Of a DNA stretch of 64,000 nucleotides, positions 51,474 to 60,904 are shown piece after piece (position 1 is the stretch's first letter; every line of letters starts with the position of its first letter). The stretch comes from CALVGQ01 sp964369385 (lineage in GTDB: Bacteria > Bacillota_I > Bacilli_A > Erysipelotrichales > Erysipelotrichaceae). Both the position numbers and the translations under genes were made by a program. Location: contig CAYJEY010000001.1 of assembly GCA_964369385.1 (NCBI GenBank), positions 248,001 to 312,000 of the forward strand, read 5' to 3'. Below the pieces are notes generated by a model. The model worked only from the letters and a program-made list of their open reading frames with translations, searched no databases and was not told where the DNA came from.

Positions 51474-52503
51474 ATAGATTTTTGATATCGTGAAGGAGTT
51501 GATCGACATCTTCTTTTTTTGTAGCCCAGCTTGTACAAAATCTGACAACAACTTTATTTTCATAATCGCACCATTTAGAAAACACATATTTTTTTTCTAA
51601 GGATTTGATTTGGGTTTGAGATAAAATTAAAAATTGTTGATTTGTGTAAGAGTCATCGTATAATTGAATATTTTTCTTCAATGCTGCTTGTTTGATGCGC
51701 ATTGCTTGGTTAATTGCATTGCTTGATATTTTTAGATACAAATCATCTTCAAATAAAGTTTCGAATTGAATTCCAAGTAATCTTCCTTTTGCTAACATTC
51801 CACCATGACGTTTTATTAAATATCGAAAATCTTTTTTCAGTGATTCTTTCTTTATGACGACTGCTTCCCCAAACATGGCACCAACTTTGGTCCCACCTAT
51901 ATAGAATACATCACTATATTTATAGATGAGTGGCAACGTTAAATCACAAGTTTGAGCACATAACCCGTATCCTAATCTTGCGCCGTCAACAAATAGAGGT
52001 AAATCATACTTTTGGCACACTGTATATAAATCTTTCAGTTCTTGTTTAGAATAAATTGTTCCGGTTTCTGTTGGAAATGAGATGTATATCATCCCGGGTT
52101 TTGGTGTATGTTCGAATGCTTCATCATTAAGGTGTTTTTGCATCACTTCTTCTACTTGTGTTGCATTAATTTTACCAGCGATATTTGGTAATGTATAGAT
52201 ATGATGCCCAGTTGACTCAATTGCACCAGTTTCATGTGTTGCGATATGCCCGCTATCAGCACTAATTACACATTCATGAGGGCGAAGAGTAGCACTGATC
52301 ACTACAGTGTTACTTTGTGTACCACCTACTAAGAAATGAACATCCCCATCATGTGCTTCACATGCGTTTAATATTAGTTTTCTTGCGTTCATTGAATACT
52401 GATCCATGCCATATCCTGCAGTTTGGACCATATTTGTTTCTATCAGTTTCTCGATAATCTTAGGATGTGCTCCTTCAGAATAGTCGTTATTAAATCGAAT
52501 CAT
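51472..52503 (-). CDS. ltaE: low-specificity L-threonine aldolase
   Basis: 343 residues, fold-type I PLP enzyme of the beta-eliminating lyase family. It has SEGAHPKI near the N-terminus, the VDGARLGYGL pocket and the Schiff-base lysine in GGTKVG. It cleaves threonine or allo-threonine to glycine and acetaldehyde. An AGGAGG sits upstream. Its sequence is of the Firmicute type close to beta-eliminating lyases, so a related amino acid may be the real substrate. Confidence 0.85.
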   Translation of the reverse strand: MIRFNNDYSEGAHPKIIEKLIETNMVQTAGYGMDQYSMNARKLILNACEAHDGDVHFLVGGTQSNTVVISATLRPHECVISADSGHIATHETGAIESTGHHIYTLPNIAGKINATQVEEVMQKHLNDEAFEHTPKPGMIYISFPTETGTIYSKQELKDLYTVCQKYDLPLFVDGARLGYGLCAQTCDLTLPLIYKYSDVFYIGGTKVGAMFGEAVVIKKESLKKDFRYLIKRHGGMLAKGRLLGIQFETLFEDDLYLKISSNAINQAMRIKQAALKKNIQLYDDSYTNQQFLILSQTQIKSLEKKYVFSKWCDYENKVVVRFCTSWATKKEDVDQLLHDIKNL

Positions 52504-52556
52504 GTATTTTCCTCCTGTATTAGTAAAATCATAAACTAATATGTATCTCTATGCAA

Positions 52557-52581
52557 ATAAAAAAAGCTCCCTGAGGAGCTT
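52557..52581 (-). terminator. intrinsic terminator of rpsD
   Basis: On the minus strand AAGCTCC and GGAGCTT arms around a four-base loop run into seven T. It lies four bases after the rpsD stop. Confidence 0.85.
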
Positions 52582-52585
52582 AATG

Positions 52586-53188
52586 CTATCTGTTGTAGAA
52601 TTCTACTACTAATAGTTCGTTTACTTCTTGGTTTAATTCATTTCTTTCAGGAAGTCTTACGAATGTACCTTTTTTAGCTTCTTTGTTTACAGTTACATAA
52701 GCAACAGTATTTACAGTAGCTTCTAATGCATCAGCAATTGAAGGCATATTTAGTGATTTTTCCTTGATTGAAATTTCCATTCCAGGTTTAACTTGGAATG
52801 AAGGAATGTTTACTTTTTTACCATTTACTAAAACATGGCTGTGGTTTACAAGTTGTCTTGCTCCACGACGAGTTCTAGCAAATCCTAAACGATAAACAAC
52901 ATTGTCTAAACGTGATTCTAAAAGGAATAATAAGTTGTGACCAGTCACACCTTTCATTTTAGAAGCGCGATCGTATGTATTGCGGAATTGACGTTCGTTA
53001 ACTCCGTACATGTGACGAATTCTTTGTTTTTCACGTAACTGAGTACCATAGTTGCTCAATTTAATACGTTTTGTAGGTCCGTGTTGACCTGGTGCGTAAG
53101 TGCGGCGTTGTAGTTCTTCACCAGTTTCTAAGATTGAGAAACTAAGGCGACGAGAAACTTTCCAAACCGGTCCAGTGTATCTTGCCAT
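52586..53188 (-). CDS. rpsD: 30S ribosomal protein S4
   Basis: 200 residues, the short Bacillus-type S4. It has ARYTGPVWKVSRRL at the start and the S4 RNA-binding domain (about 90-155, RLDNVVYRLGFARTRRGARQLVNHSHVLVNGK). A strong AAGGAGG precedes it. It is monocistronic, with an upstream leader that probably allows autoregulation. Confidence 0.97.
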   Translation of the reverse strand: MARYTGPVWKVSRRLSFSILETGEELQRRTYAPGQHGPTKRIKLSNYGTQLREKQRIRHMYGVNERQFRNTYDRASKMKGVTGHNLLFLLESRLDNVVYRLGFARTRRGARQLVNHSHVLVNGKKVNIPSFQVKPGMEISIKEKSLNMPSIADALEATVNTVAYVTVNKEAKKGTFVRLPERNELNQEVNELLVVEFYNR

Positions 53189-53360
53189 TTAAAAATCCTC
53201 CTTGTGTTTTATGGCTATAAAACAACAACAGGTGCAAATCATTGATAGTAGAGTGTTAATATGTATAATTTCGCTCACAAGCAGCAAGTTACTTTTAGAC
53301 AGGAATCCTGATATTAACGCTTTTTACTACAACTCTGCAGGCTGCTTATGTTTTGGCGCT
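53189..53360 (-). promoter_or_regulatory. rpsD (S4) autoregulatory leader RNA
   Basis: About 170 bases of transcribed leader. On the minus strand AAGCAGC pairs with a distal GCTGCTT, CAGG/CCTG forms a small hairpin inside, and GTTAATAT pairs with ATATTAAC, giving a pseudoknot-like layout expected for the Firmicute S4 leader. S4 binding would repress translation. Folding was done by eye. Confidence 0.55.
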
Positions 53361-53365
53361 ATATA

Positions 53366-53394
53366 AATTTATCAAATTATGCTCTAAATGTCAA
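53366..53394 (-). promoter_or_regulatory. sigma-A promoter of rpsD
   Basis: On the minus strand TTGACA at 53394-53389, 17 bases, TAAATT at 53371-53366. Confidence 0.65.
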
Positions 53395-53453
53395 TGACTA
53401 TTAAAAAAATGCATGGAATTAAATGATTTTTAAAGTACATTCTATCGATTTTA

Positions 53454-53462
53454 TGTTACAAT
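53454..53462 (+). promoter_or_regulatory. extended -10 promoter of ezrA
   Basis: TGTTACAAT lies 33 bases before the ezrA start. The 53401-53453 stretch between the two divergent promoters shows nothing else. Confidence 0.5.
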
Positions 53463-53495
53463 TACAAGTATAGAGTAAAGGTAAGGGAGAATTTC

Positions 53496-55265
53496 ATGGG
53501 AATGTTATTAGAAAGATTAATTGATAATCAAATTGATGTAGTAGATATTTCAGTTATTGTGATTGGTTTATTAATCGTTATATTACTTGTGTGGTTATAT
53601 CGACGGAATGAAAGGAAGTTATATTTAACTCATATTGAAGACTATGAGAAAAAATATAATGGCTTAAAAAGCATTCCGATTTCATTTAAGTTTACAAAAG
53701 CAAAAGCAATTGCAAGTTTAGATGAATCTACAATGGAAGAGGTTACTGGATACCAAGATTTGCATGATAAATGTATTGCAAATTTAAAACAAATCGCACA
53801 ATCTTTAGCAAATGCTGAGGATAGTATCCATTTACAAAAACTTCGTAAAATTGATGGTTTGTTGGATGATATAAAAACTTCAATTGAGTTAGCTGAAAAG
53901 CAAATCAATGATTTAAATTCATATCTTGATGTAGTGCTTGAAAAAGAAAATGATTTGCGTGTTGAAATTACAGCTTGTAAAGATCGTTTTAGAAATATCA
54001 AAAATTACATCAATGAAAAAAATGCAGTGTTTTCGTTTTGTATTGATGTACTTGAGCAAAATATTGCTCAGTGTGAAAAAAGATTTACTTTGTTTGAAGA
54101 GTGGATGTATGCTACTAAGTATGACAAAGCGAACGAAGAGTATATCACGGTCAAAGCTAATTTGGATGAACTTGATCAGTTTATTGAAGTTATTCCAAGC
54201 CTTATTCAAGAAGGTAGGGGGGTAGTACCTGCAATGATTGAACAAGTAGGAAATGAATTCTCTAATGAACGTCGTAGAGGAATATTCCTAGATCATTTGG
54301 ATATCCCTCGAAACTTGGAGCTTGTTCAAGATACACTAAAAGAAGATATTGGGAATTTAAAGAATGGTAAATTTGATAAATTAATGGAAAACTTCGAGGA
54401 TTATAAAACTCGTTTGAATCAATTACATATGCAAATTGAACATGAATCCAAATCATTTGATGAATTAACAACACAACATGCAGCACTAGATAATACATTA
54501 AAAATGATGAATCAACTAGAAGAGTATTTAGACCAAGTCAATGCTGGAGATGCAGAGCGTATGGGGATTATTAATATCCCAGAAGAAGTAGATGCATATA
54601 AAAAGAAAAGAATGGCATTGAAAGAAACTCGAGAGGATGTACTAAAAACATCTTCATCAAATACAATTCCAGCAAGCACAATTCTTGTGTCAATGAAAGA
54701 ACTTGAGCAAGAAGAAGATATGTTGCTGAATAGATACAATAAGTTGCGTGATCGTTTAGAAAGTAATTTGACAGATGAGATGCGCGCAATTGAACAATTA
54801 ATGAAGTTGCAACTTGTAACAAATGAAATTCAAGTTAAAGTAAGAAAACATCGATTACCAATTATTTCTGAACAATATCATCAAGATTTATATAAAGCTT
54901 ATGAATATACTTCTGGAATCAAGACATTACTTGCTGAAATGCCATTAAATGTAAATTTATTAAATTCTTATTTAGAAGAATCTCGTGAGTTTATTTATAA
55001 GCTTCATGGTAATGTAAATAATACGGTAGGAGTAGCACGTTGGGCTGAAGATGCAATTGTGTATGGTAATCGCTATCGCTCAGCATCGACAGAAATTGAT
55101 TCTCATTTAACTCGTGCCGAATTAAGTTATCGCTCTGGAGATTACTCAGACGCATTAAAAGTTGCAATTGAAGCAATTGAAATTGCTTGTCCTGAATCAA
55201 AAGAAATTCAACAAAATATTGAAGAAAATTCTAAGAGTGTGTCTAAAGATGATATATTTAGATAA
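53496..55265 (+). CDS. ezrA: septation ring formation regulator EzrA
   Basis: 589 residues. N-terminal transmembrane helix (about 15-36, VIVIGLLIVILLVWLY), then a long series of coiled coils and spectrin-like helical repeats to the C-terminus. EzrA coordinates the Z ring with cell-wall synthesis and prevents polar rings in Bacillus. Order ezrA-nifS-thiI matches Bacillus. It is a little longer than the usual 560-575 residues. A GGGAG site precedes ATG 53496. Confidence 0.9.
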   Translation: MGMLLERLIDNQIDVVDISVIVIGLLIVILLVWLYRRNERKLYLTHIEDYEKKYNGLKSIPISFKFTKAKAIASLDESTMEEVTGYQDLHDKCIANLKQIAQSLANAEDSIHLQKLRKIDGLLDDIKTSIELAEKQINDLNSYLDVVLEKENDLRVEITACKDRFRNIKNYINEKNAVFSFCIDVLEQNIAQCEKRFTLFEEWMYATKYDKANEEYITVKANLDELDQFIEVIPSLIQEGRGVVPAMIEQVGNEFSNERRRGIFLDHLDIPRNLELVQDTLKEDIGNLKNGKFDKLMENFEDYKTRLNQLHMQIEHESKSFDELTTQHAALDNTLKMMNQLEEYLDQVNAGDAERMGIINIPEEVDAYKKKRMALKETREDVLKTSSSNTIPASTILVSMKELEQEEDMLLNRYNKLRDRLESNLTDEMRAIEQLMKLQLVTNEIQVKVRKHRLPIISEQYHQDLYKAYEYTSGIKTLLAEMPLNVNLLNSYLEESREFIYKLHGNVNNTVGVARWAEDAIVYGNRYRSASTEIDSHLTRAELSYRSGDYSDALKVAIEAIEIACPESKEIQQNIEENSKSVSKDDIFR

Positions 55266-56376
55266 TGCAAGTAGTACTCAAGTAGATCAAAGTGTTCTTG
55301 ATACGTATCAAACTCTTTTAAAAAGGCATTATGCGAATAGTGAGAGCTTGTATGATGCGGGTGTAGAAGTACATCAACTTTTAGAAAAAAGTCGTGCTTT
55401 AATTGCAGAGATGTTTCATGTTTTAACCAAGGAAGTAATTTTCACCAGTGGTGCAAGTGAAGCGAATAATATGACAATTAAAGGAATTGCACTTGCGCTA
55501 TTACAAGAAAAAAGACATTGTATAACTACAAACATTGAGCATGCGAGTGTAAAGCATGCTTTCGATGTATTAGAGAAATATTTTGGAATTGAAGTTACGC
55601 GCTTGAGTGTAAACGAGTATGGAGTAATCGAAGTAAAGCAGCTAGAACAAGCTATTCGGCCGGATACAGGACTTGTTTCAATTATGATGGTGAACAATGA
55701 AATTGGCTCAATTATGCCGATTTCAGAGATTGCTCAAATTGTGAAAAAAAAGAGCGGAGCATTCCTTCATGTTGATGCTGTACAAGCATTAGGTAAACTT
55801 GAACTTGATATTAAAGATATTGATTGTTTAAGTATTTCTGCTCACAAGATACATGGCTTAAAAGGAAGTGGAGTACTTATTAAAAAGCAGCATGTGCCAC
55901 TTGTTCCGCTTATAAGTGGGGGAATACAAGAATTTTCACTACGTGGAGGCACATCAAATGCTCTTACACATATTGTACTTGCAAAAACGATTCGATTAGC
56001 TTTAGCGAATCAAAAAAGCTTACAAAAACATTGTGAGTTTTTAAAGCAATATTTGGTATCAAAACTTGAAGCAATGGATGAAGTTCAATTAAACTCATCA
56101 CTTCAAGGAGTATGTCATATTGTGAATTTCTCAACACCCTATGTTTCATCTGAAGTGATGATGAATGCGTTCAATCAAAAAGGGATTTGTGTATCTGCTC
56201 ATAGTACTTGCACAATGAGCTCTAAGGCTTATTCGGAAGTTGTACTTGCATGTACACAAGATATGAAACGAGCTCGTTCGAGTATTCGAGTGAGCTTTAA
56301 TAAAGAAACATGCAAAGAAGATTTAGATTTCTTTGTAGAAGTATTAAAGGAGAATTTAAAAAATTATGCAACTTAA
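55249..56376 (+). CDS. cysteine desulfurase, NifS/NifZ type
   Basis: 375 residues, fold-type I PLP enzyme. It has MIYLDNASST at the start, the FTSGASEANN cofactor loop, HVDAVQALGKL, the Schiff-base lysine in ISAHKIHGLKG and the active Cys near SAHSTCTMSS. It supplies persulfide sulfur, here most likely for tRNA thiolation by the neighbouring ThiI. ATG 55249 is 17 bases inside ezrA, so it is translationally coupled to it; earlier in-frame starts are in the EzrA coding region. Confidence 0.9.
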   Translation: MIYLDNASSTQVDQSVLDTYQTLLKRHYANSESLYDAGVEVHQLLEKSRALIAEMFHVLTKEVIFTSGASEANNMTIKGIALALLQEKRHCITTNIEHASVKHAFDVLEKYFGIEVTRLSVNEYGVIEVKQLEQAIRPDTGLVSIMMVNNEIGSIMPISEIAQIVKKKSGAFLHVDAVQALGKLELDIKDIDCLSISAHKIHGLKGSGVLIKKQHVPLVPLISGGIQEFSLRGGTSNALTHIVLAKTIRLALANQKSLQKHCEFLKQYLVSKLEAMDEVQLNSSLQGVCHIVNFSTPYVSSEVMMNAFNQKGICVSAHSTCTMSSKAYSEVVLACTQDMKRARSSIRVSFNKETCKEDLDFFVEVLKENLKNYAT

Positions 56377-57559
56377 AACAGATTTAATTTTAATTCGTTA
56401 TGGTGAATTGTCGACGAAGGGTAAAAATCGCAAAGATTTCATTTCAAAATTAGCACAGAACATCAAATATACATTGAGAGAATTTAATCAGCTTAAGTAC
56501 ATTAAAACTTATGATCGTTTATATATTGAACTTCATGATACGCCAGAACAAGAAGTAATCGAAAGATTAAAGAAGGTTTTTGGGATTAGTTCGTTTTCTT
56601 GTGCATCTAAAATCGAGTCGAATATTGACCAAATAGTAAAAACTGGCTTCTTGGTTGCAAAAAACGCAACTGGAAAAACCTTTAAAGTGGAAACACGACG
56701 CAGTGATAAAAACTTTGACAAACGTAGTGATGATGTCAATCGCTTAGTTGCGGGTGAAATCTTACGTAATACAGAATGGAAAGTAGATGTCAAGAACCCA
56801 GATCTTCGTATTCAAATTGAGATTCGTGAAGAGTATACATATGTCATGAAAGAAGTTATTCAAGGTGCAGGTGGTTATCCTACTGGAATAGGAGGTAAAG
56901 TCATGCTTTTACTTTCTGGTGGAATTGATTCGCCAGTTGCAGGGTATTTAAGCATGAAGCGAGGGCTTGCGGTAGAATGCGTTCATTTTGCGTCTCCGCC
57001 TTATACTTCAGAGCGAGCACAAGCCAAAGTAATTGAGCTTGCGAAAAAAATTACTCCATATCAAGGCTCTATTCGTGTTCATATTGTACCATTTACTGAT
57101 TTGCAATTAGCAATTTATAAACATTGTAGTGAAAGCTATGCAATCACGATTATGCGCCGTATGATGTTTAGGATTGCTGAACAGTTATGCGAGCAACGTA
57201 AGTGTGGTGCAATAGTTACTGGAGAGAGTGTGGGACAGGTAGCATCACAAACAATTGACAGTATGAACTGTATCAATAGTGTGGTGAATATTCCTGTGTT
57301 TCGTCCAGTAATATGTTATGACAAGCTTGAAATTATTGATATTGCAAAGAAGATTGATACATATGCTACATCAATTTTACCATTTGAAGATTGTTGTACA
57401 ATTTTCACACCAAAAGCGCCAGTAATCAAACCATTGATTTCTAAGTGCGAACAACATGAGGGACGATTTGATTTTGCTCCTCTAATTGAAGAATGTATTG
57501 CGAAAACCGAATTCATTTATGTTGATTCACATCAAGATGATCAAAATGATATTTTCTAA
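56366..57559 (+). CDS. thiI: tRNA 4-thiouridine synthase ThiI
   Basis: 397 residues. N-terminal ferredoxin-like and THUMP domains (about 1-165), then the PP-loop adenylation domain with SGGIDSPVA. The C-terminal rhodanese domain of E. coli ThiI is absent, as in Bacillus, so it needs the adjacent NifS-type partner for sulfur. It overlaps nifS by 11 bases. It makes s4U8 in tRNA; a thiazole role is unlikely without rhodanese. Confidence 0.93.
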   Translation: MQLKTDLILIRYGELSTKGKNRKDFISKLAQNIKYTLREFNQLKYIKTYDRLYIELHDTPEQEVIERLKKVFGISSFSCASKIESNIDQIVKTGFLVAKNATGKTFKVETRRSDKNFDKRSDDVNRLVAGEILRNTEWKVDVKNPDLRIQIEIREEYTYVMKEVIQGAGGYPTGIGGKVMLLLSGGIDSPVAGYLSMKRGLAVECVHFASPPYTSERAQAKVIELAKKITPYQGSIRVHIVPFTDLQLAIYKHCSESYAITIMRRMMFRIAEQLCEQRKCGAIVTGESVGQVASQTIDSMNCINSVVNIPVFRPVICYDKLEIIDIAKKIDTYATSILPFEDCCTIFTPKAPVIKPLISKCEQHEGRFDFAPLIEECIAKTEFIYVDSHQDDQNDIF

Positions 57560-57571
57560 ATCAAATTTATA

Positions 57572-57606
57572 AAGCAGAATCTATTATAATGGATTCTGCT
57601 TTTTTG
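57572..57606 (+). terminator. intrinsic terminator after thiI
   Basis: AAGCAGAATC and GATTCTGCTT arms around a 10-base AT loop, then T residues. Confidence 0.85.
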
Positions 57607-57628
57607 TAGTATTTGAAGAGCATATGTG

Positions 57629-57657
57629 TTGTTAATGTTAATTTTACCATGTTATAT
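57629..57657 (+). promoter_or_regulatory. probable promoter of the repeat lipoprotein
   Basis: TTGTTA at 57629-57634 and TTATAT at 57652-57657, 17 bases apart, followed by ACGGAGG. Confidence 0.5.
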
Positions 57658-57683
57658 TTATCAAGAAATACGGAGGAAGAAAA

Positions 57684-58700
57684 ATGAAAAAAATGATTAT
57701 CGTGTTATTTGCTATGATGATGTTAGCAGGATGTACATCAACTAGTACACCAGCTACAACACCAGAGAATTCAACTGAAACAAATGAGACTGTAACTAAT
57801 GTTACATACAAGGCAGGATTAGGAGTCAGTGCTTCACTTACTGGCACGGATGCTACAGAAGATGATGGATATGTAAAAGTTATGGCTAGTCTTGCAAGTG
57901 TTGTGTTAGATCAAGATGGAAGATTTGTGTATGCTCAACTAGATGCACTTGAACAAAATGGTTACTTTAATAGTGATGGAGAATTTATAGTTGATTCTTC
58001 AACACCAGTTCTTTCAAAAGATGAATTAGGTTCTGACTATGGAATGAGTGATATAAGTGGAATTTCGAAAGAATGGTTTGAACAAGCCGATGCATTTGAA
58101 GAATTCTTGATTGGAAAGACACTGGAAGAAGCAATGGCAGTTGAGTTAAATGAAACGGGGGCACCTACATCTTCAGATTTAGTGAGCTCTGTTTCAATAT
58201 CAGTAAGTGATTTTCTTGTTGCAGTTGATAAAGCAGTAAATAATGCAGTAGAAGTTAATGAAGCAAGTGCATATAAAACAGCGATTTCATTATATGTTAC
58301 AGGATCAAATGCTTCTCAAGAAACAGAAGGAAAAGTTGAAATTTCAATTACAAGCGCTTTAGTGGGATTGACAGAAGATGAAGTGATTGTATTTTCATTG
58401 ATTGATACTGCTCAAAATTATGGATACTATTCTAATACTGGTGTTTATAATACGGAAACAAGTGTTGTAATGCCAACTAAAAAAGAAAAAGGCGAAGAGT
58501 ATGGTATGGCTGAGTATAGTGGAATCTCAAAAGAGTGGGATCAACAAGTAATAGCCTTCGAAGAGTATACTGTAGGGAAAACTGTAGGTGAAGTAGTTTC
58601 AAGTATGGGGGAAGATACAAAAACAACTGATGCAGATTTGATTTCATCAACAACGATTTCAATCAGTCCGTTTGTTGAAGTTTTCAATAAGTTAGACTAA
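57684..58700 (+). CDS. lipoprotein with two tandem copies of an unknown domain
   Basis: 338 residues. Signal peptide with lipobox LAGC (Cys at about 17), then a Thr/Ser-rich linker. Two homologous halves follow, about 44-195 and 196-338. Each has a strand-rich start (DGRFVYAQLDALEQNGYF; EVIVFSLIDTAQNYGYY), then the shared block xxxxLGxDYGMSxxSGISKEW, AFEE, GKT and a closing DLxSSxSIS. Not recognised. It may be a FMN-binding-like or substrate-binding extracellular domain, related in habit to the flavoprotein at 49.5 kb, but no catalytic motif is seen. Confidence 0.82.
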   Translation: MKKMIIVLFAMMMLAGCTSTSTPATTPENSTETNETVTNVTYKAGLGVSASLTGTDATEDDGYVKVMASLASVVLDQDGRFVYAQLDALEQNGYFNSDGEFIVDSSTPVLSKDELGSDYGMSDISGISKEWFEQADAFEEFLIGKTLEEAMAVELNETGAPTSSDLVSSVSISVSDFLVAVDKAVNNAVEVNEASAYKTAISLYVTGSNASQETEGKVEISITSALVGLTEDEVIVFSLIDTAQNYGYYSNTGVYNTETSVVMPTKKEKGEEYGMAEYSGISKEWDQQVIAFEEYTVGKTVGEVVSSMGEDTKTTDADLISSTTISISPFVEVFNKLD

Positions 58701-58757
58701 AAAAGGGTTTGACACATTGTAGCGATTTGATCGCTCAAGTGTCATAACCCTTTTTTA
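58699..58757. terminator. bidirectional terminator
   Basis: A large imperfect hairpin: AAAAAAGGGTT pairs with AACCCTTTTTT, and inner stems GACAC/GTGTC and AGCGA/TCGCT extend it. It serves the lipoprotein gene and the convergent gltX. Confidence 0.8.
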
Positions 58758-60227
58758 TTAATTTAATTCAGTTGATAATTGTGTAAGTGCGATTTCTAAA
58801 CGACGTAAAGTCTCATTTTTCTTTAAAATAAGGGCGATTTCAATTGCTCCTCCCGGTGTGAATTGTTTGCCAGATAAGGCAACACGCGCAGGGAAAAGAA
58901 TTTGTCCGTTTTTTACACCTAGTGTCGCTACTAAATCCATAAGTGCACTATGAATTGAATCATGTGTCCATTCTGTTAACTCGCTTAATGATGCTTTAAC
59001 AGCCTGTAGTGATGAAAGTGCAACTTCAGGGTTTGTCTTCATTTTTTTGTTTGTGTAGAATTCAGTTGAGAACGTAGGGTAGTGATCAAAGAAATCTGTC
59101 ATTTCTTCAATTTCTGCAAGTGTTGTAACACGTGCTTGAAGAATTTTAGCGATTTCTTTGTGATCATACATTTTGTTTTTAACACTGTTTTCTAAATAGG
59201 GTTGTATAAGGGTGAAATAAGATACTTCATCCATGTTACGTAAATACATTCCGTTCATCCATGATAATTTATCAATATCAAAAATTGCTCCAGACGTTCC
59301 AATACGTTTCACATTGAAGGCTTGTTTAAGTTCATCCATTGTATAGATTTCTTGTTCAGTCTCAGGAGCCCAACCTAGTAGAGCAATATAATTTAATATT
59401 GCTTCTGGTAAATACCCTTTTTGTACTAAATCTTGGAATGATGCATCTCCATTACGTTTAGATAGTTTGTTTGTTGCGTCTTTCATTACTGGCGGACAGT
59501 GTACATATGTTGGAATGTCCCATCCAAAAGATTCGTAAATTAAGTTGTATTTTGGAGTGCTTGATAAATATTCGTTTCCGCGTACAACATGTGTGATTTC
59601 CATTAAATGGTCATCAACTACATTTGCAAAGTTATAAGTGGGGAAACCATCTGTTTTTAATAATACCCCTTCATCAAGTGATGCATTTTCTACACTAATA
59701 GTTCCATATACTTCATCCTCAAACGAAGTTGTTCCCTCAGGGTTAATTGTTTGACGAATTACATAAGTTTCACCAGCCTTAATGCGAGTTTGAACTTCAT
59801 CGTTTGTTAAGTTTTTACAAGAGTCTACAAACTTGAAAGCAACACCCTTTGCACTAGCAATCTCTCTTTGTTTTTCGATTTCATCTTCTTTACAGAAGCA
59901 AAAGTGTGCTCCACCAAGTTCAACTAATTGATGTGCATACTCTTTGTACATACCTGATTGCATACGTTCAGACTGTACATAAGGTCCATAGTCTCCACCA
60001 ACATCTGGTCCTTCATCGTGGTGTAGGCCACACTGGGCAAGTGTGTTATAAATAATATCTGTTGCACCTTCAACCAAGCGACCTTGGTCGGTATCTTCAA
60101 TACGCAAAATAAATACTCCGTCGTTTTCTTTTTTAGCAACGAGGTATTCATAAAGTGCGGTACGTAAATTTCCGATGTGCATATACCCCGTTGGACTTGG
60201 GGCAAATCTTGTTCTTACTTTAGTCAT
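58758..60227 (-). CDS. gltX: glutamyl-tRNA synthetase
   Basis: 489 residues, class I synthetase. HIGH variant HIGN at 17-20 and KMSKS variant KLSKR; the anticodon-binding domain fills the C-terminal third. It charges tRNA-Glu and in many Firmicutes also misacylates tRNA-Gln for GatCAB. ATG 60227 gives the family start TKVRTRFAPSPTGY and follows GAAGGT; upstream in-frame codons are not homologous to GltX. Confidence 0.95.
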   Translation of the reverse strand: MTKVRTRFAPSPTGYMHIGNLRTALYEYLVAKKENDGVFILRIEDTDQGRLVEGATDIIYNTLAQCGLHHDEGPDVGGDYGPYVQSERMQSGMYKEYAHQLVELGGAHFCFCKEDEIEKQREIASAKGVAFKFVDSCKNLTNDEVQTRIKAGETYVIRQTINPEGTTSFEDEVYGTISVENASLDEGVLLKTDGFPTYNFANVVDDHLMEITHVVRGNEYLSSTPKYNLIYESFGWDIPTYVHCPPVMKDATNKLSKRNGDASFQDLVQKGYLPEAILNYIALLGWAPETEQEIYTMDELKQAFNVKRIGTSGAIFDIDKLSWMNGMYLRNMDEVSYFTLIQPYLENSVKNKMYDHKEIAKILQARVTTLAEIEEMTDFFDHYPTFSTEFYTNKKMKTNPEVALSSLQAVKASLSELTEWTHDSIHSALMDLVATLGVKNGQILFPARVALSGKQFTPGGAIEIALILKKNETLRRLEIALTQLSTELN

Positions 60228-60252
60228 TTTATACCTTCTTTCATACCTTCCT

Positions 60253-60281
60253 ATTATACATTGGTTTATTTTCACTTTCAA
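60253..60281 (-). promoter_or_regulatory. sigma-A promoter of gltX
   Basis: On the minus strand TTGAAA at 60281-60276, 17 bases, TATAAT at 60258-60253. Close to consensus. No T-box was found in the short leader. Confidence 0.75.
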
Positions 60282-60350
60282 ATATTTCCCGCATCTCTTT
60301 CGCAAAATGAACATTTTTCTAGAACCTTTCATTTAATAATTATGTTTTTA

Positions 60351-60359
60351 TGATAAAAT
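60351..60359 (+). promoter_or_regulatory. extended -10 promoter of the GNAT gene
   Basis: TGATAAAAT lies 24 bases before the GNAT start. The -35 is unclear. Confidence 0.4.
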
Positions 60360-60383
60360 TAATAGGAATGAAGAGGGAGAACT

Positions 60384-60896
60384 ATGATATTTAGAAAAAC
60401 ACAGGTAGATGATCTTCAAGAAGTCATGCAAATTATTGATGATTCAAAAATTTATTTTAAAAAAAATGATATTCCACAATGGCAAGAAGGAAAGCCAAAT
60501 CAGGATACTCTGATAAATGATATAGAACAAGGATATGCGTATCTTGTTGAAGAAGATGGAGAAATACTAGGGATCATTTCAATTTGCTTCAATACTGAAG
60601 CGACTTATGAACTGATTGAACAGGGGAGATGGTTAAACCAATATGAATATGTTACAATCCACCGAATCGCTGTAAAAATCGGAAGTAAGCAACAAGGAAT
60701 TGGAGGTCGCTTGATGATGTTCGCTCAAGAAATAGCTTTAGAACACAATATAAATAATATTCGAATTGATACACATCGATTGAATACGAACATGCAACGT
60801 TTAATTGCAAGAAACAACTATGTTTATTGTGGAGTTGTTTATGTAGGAGGCAGCGATCCAGAACGGTTAGCTTATCAAAAAGTTTTGAAAGATTGA
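60384..60896 (+). CDS. GNAT-family N-acetyltransferase
   Basis: 170 residues with an acetyl-CoA fold: first strands IFRKTQVDDLQEVMQII, the conserved motif A HRIAVKIGSKQQGIGGRLM (pyrophosphate loop QGIGGR), and C-terminal NMQRLIARNNYVYCG. The substrate cannot be predicted. It starts after GAAGAGGGAG and lies eight bases before the radical SAM gene, so cotranscription is likely. Confidence 0.88.
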   Translation: MIFRKTQVDDLQEVMQIIDDSKIYFKKNDIPQWQEGKPNQDTLINDIEQGYAYLVEEDGEILGIISICFNTEATYELIEQGRWLNQYEYVTIHRIAVKIGSKQQGIGGRLMMFAQEIALEHNINNIRIDTHRLNTNMQRLIARNNYVYCGVVYVGGSDPERLAYQKVLKD

Positions 60897-60904
60897 GGTA
60901 AATA

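Noticed and set aside
60228..60383. T-box before gltX
   Set aside because: The leader between the minus-strand promoter and the start is only about 20 bases, too short for a T-box.
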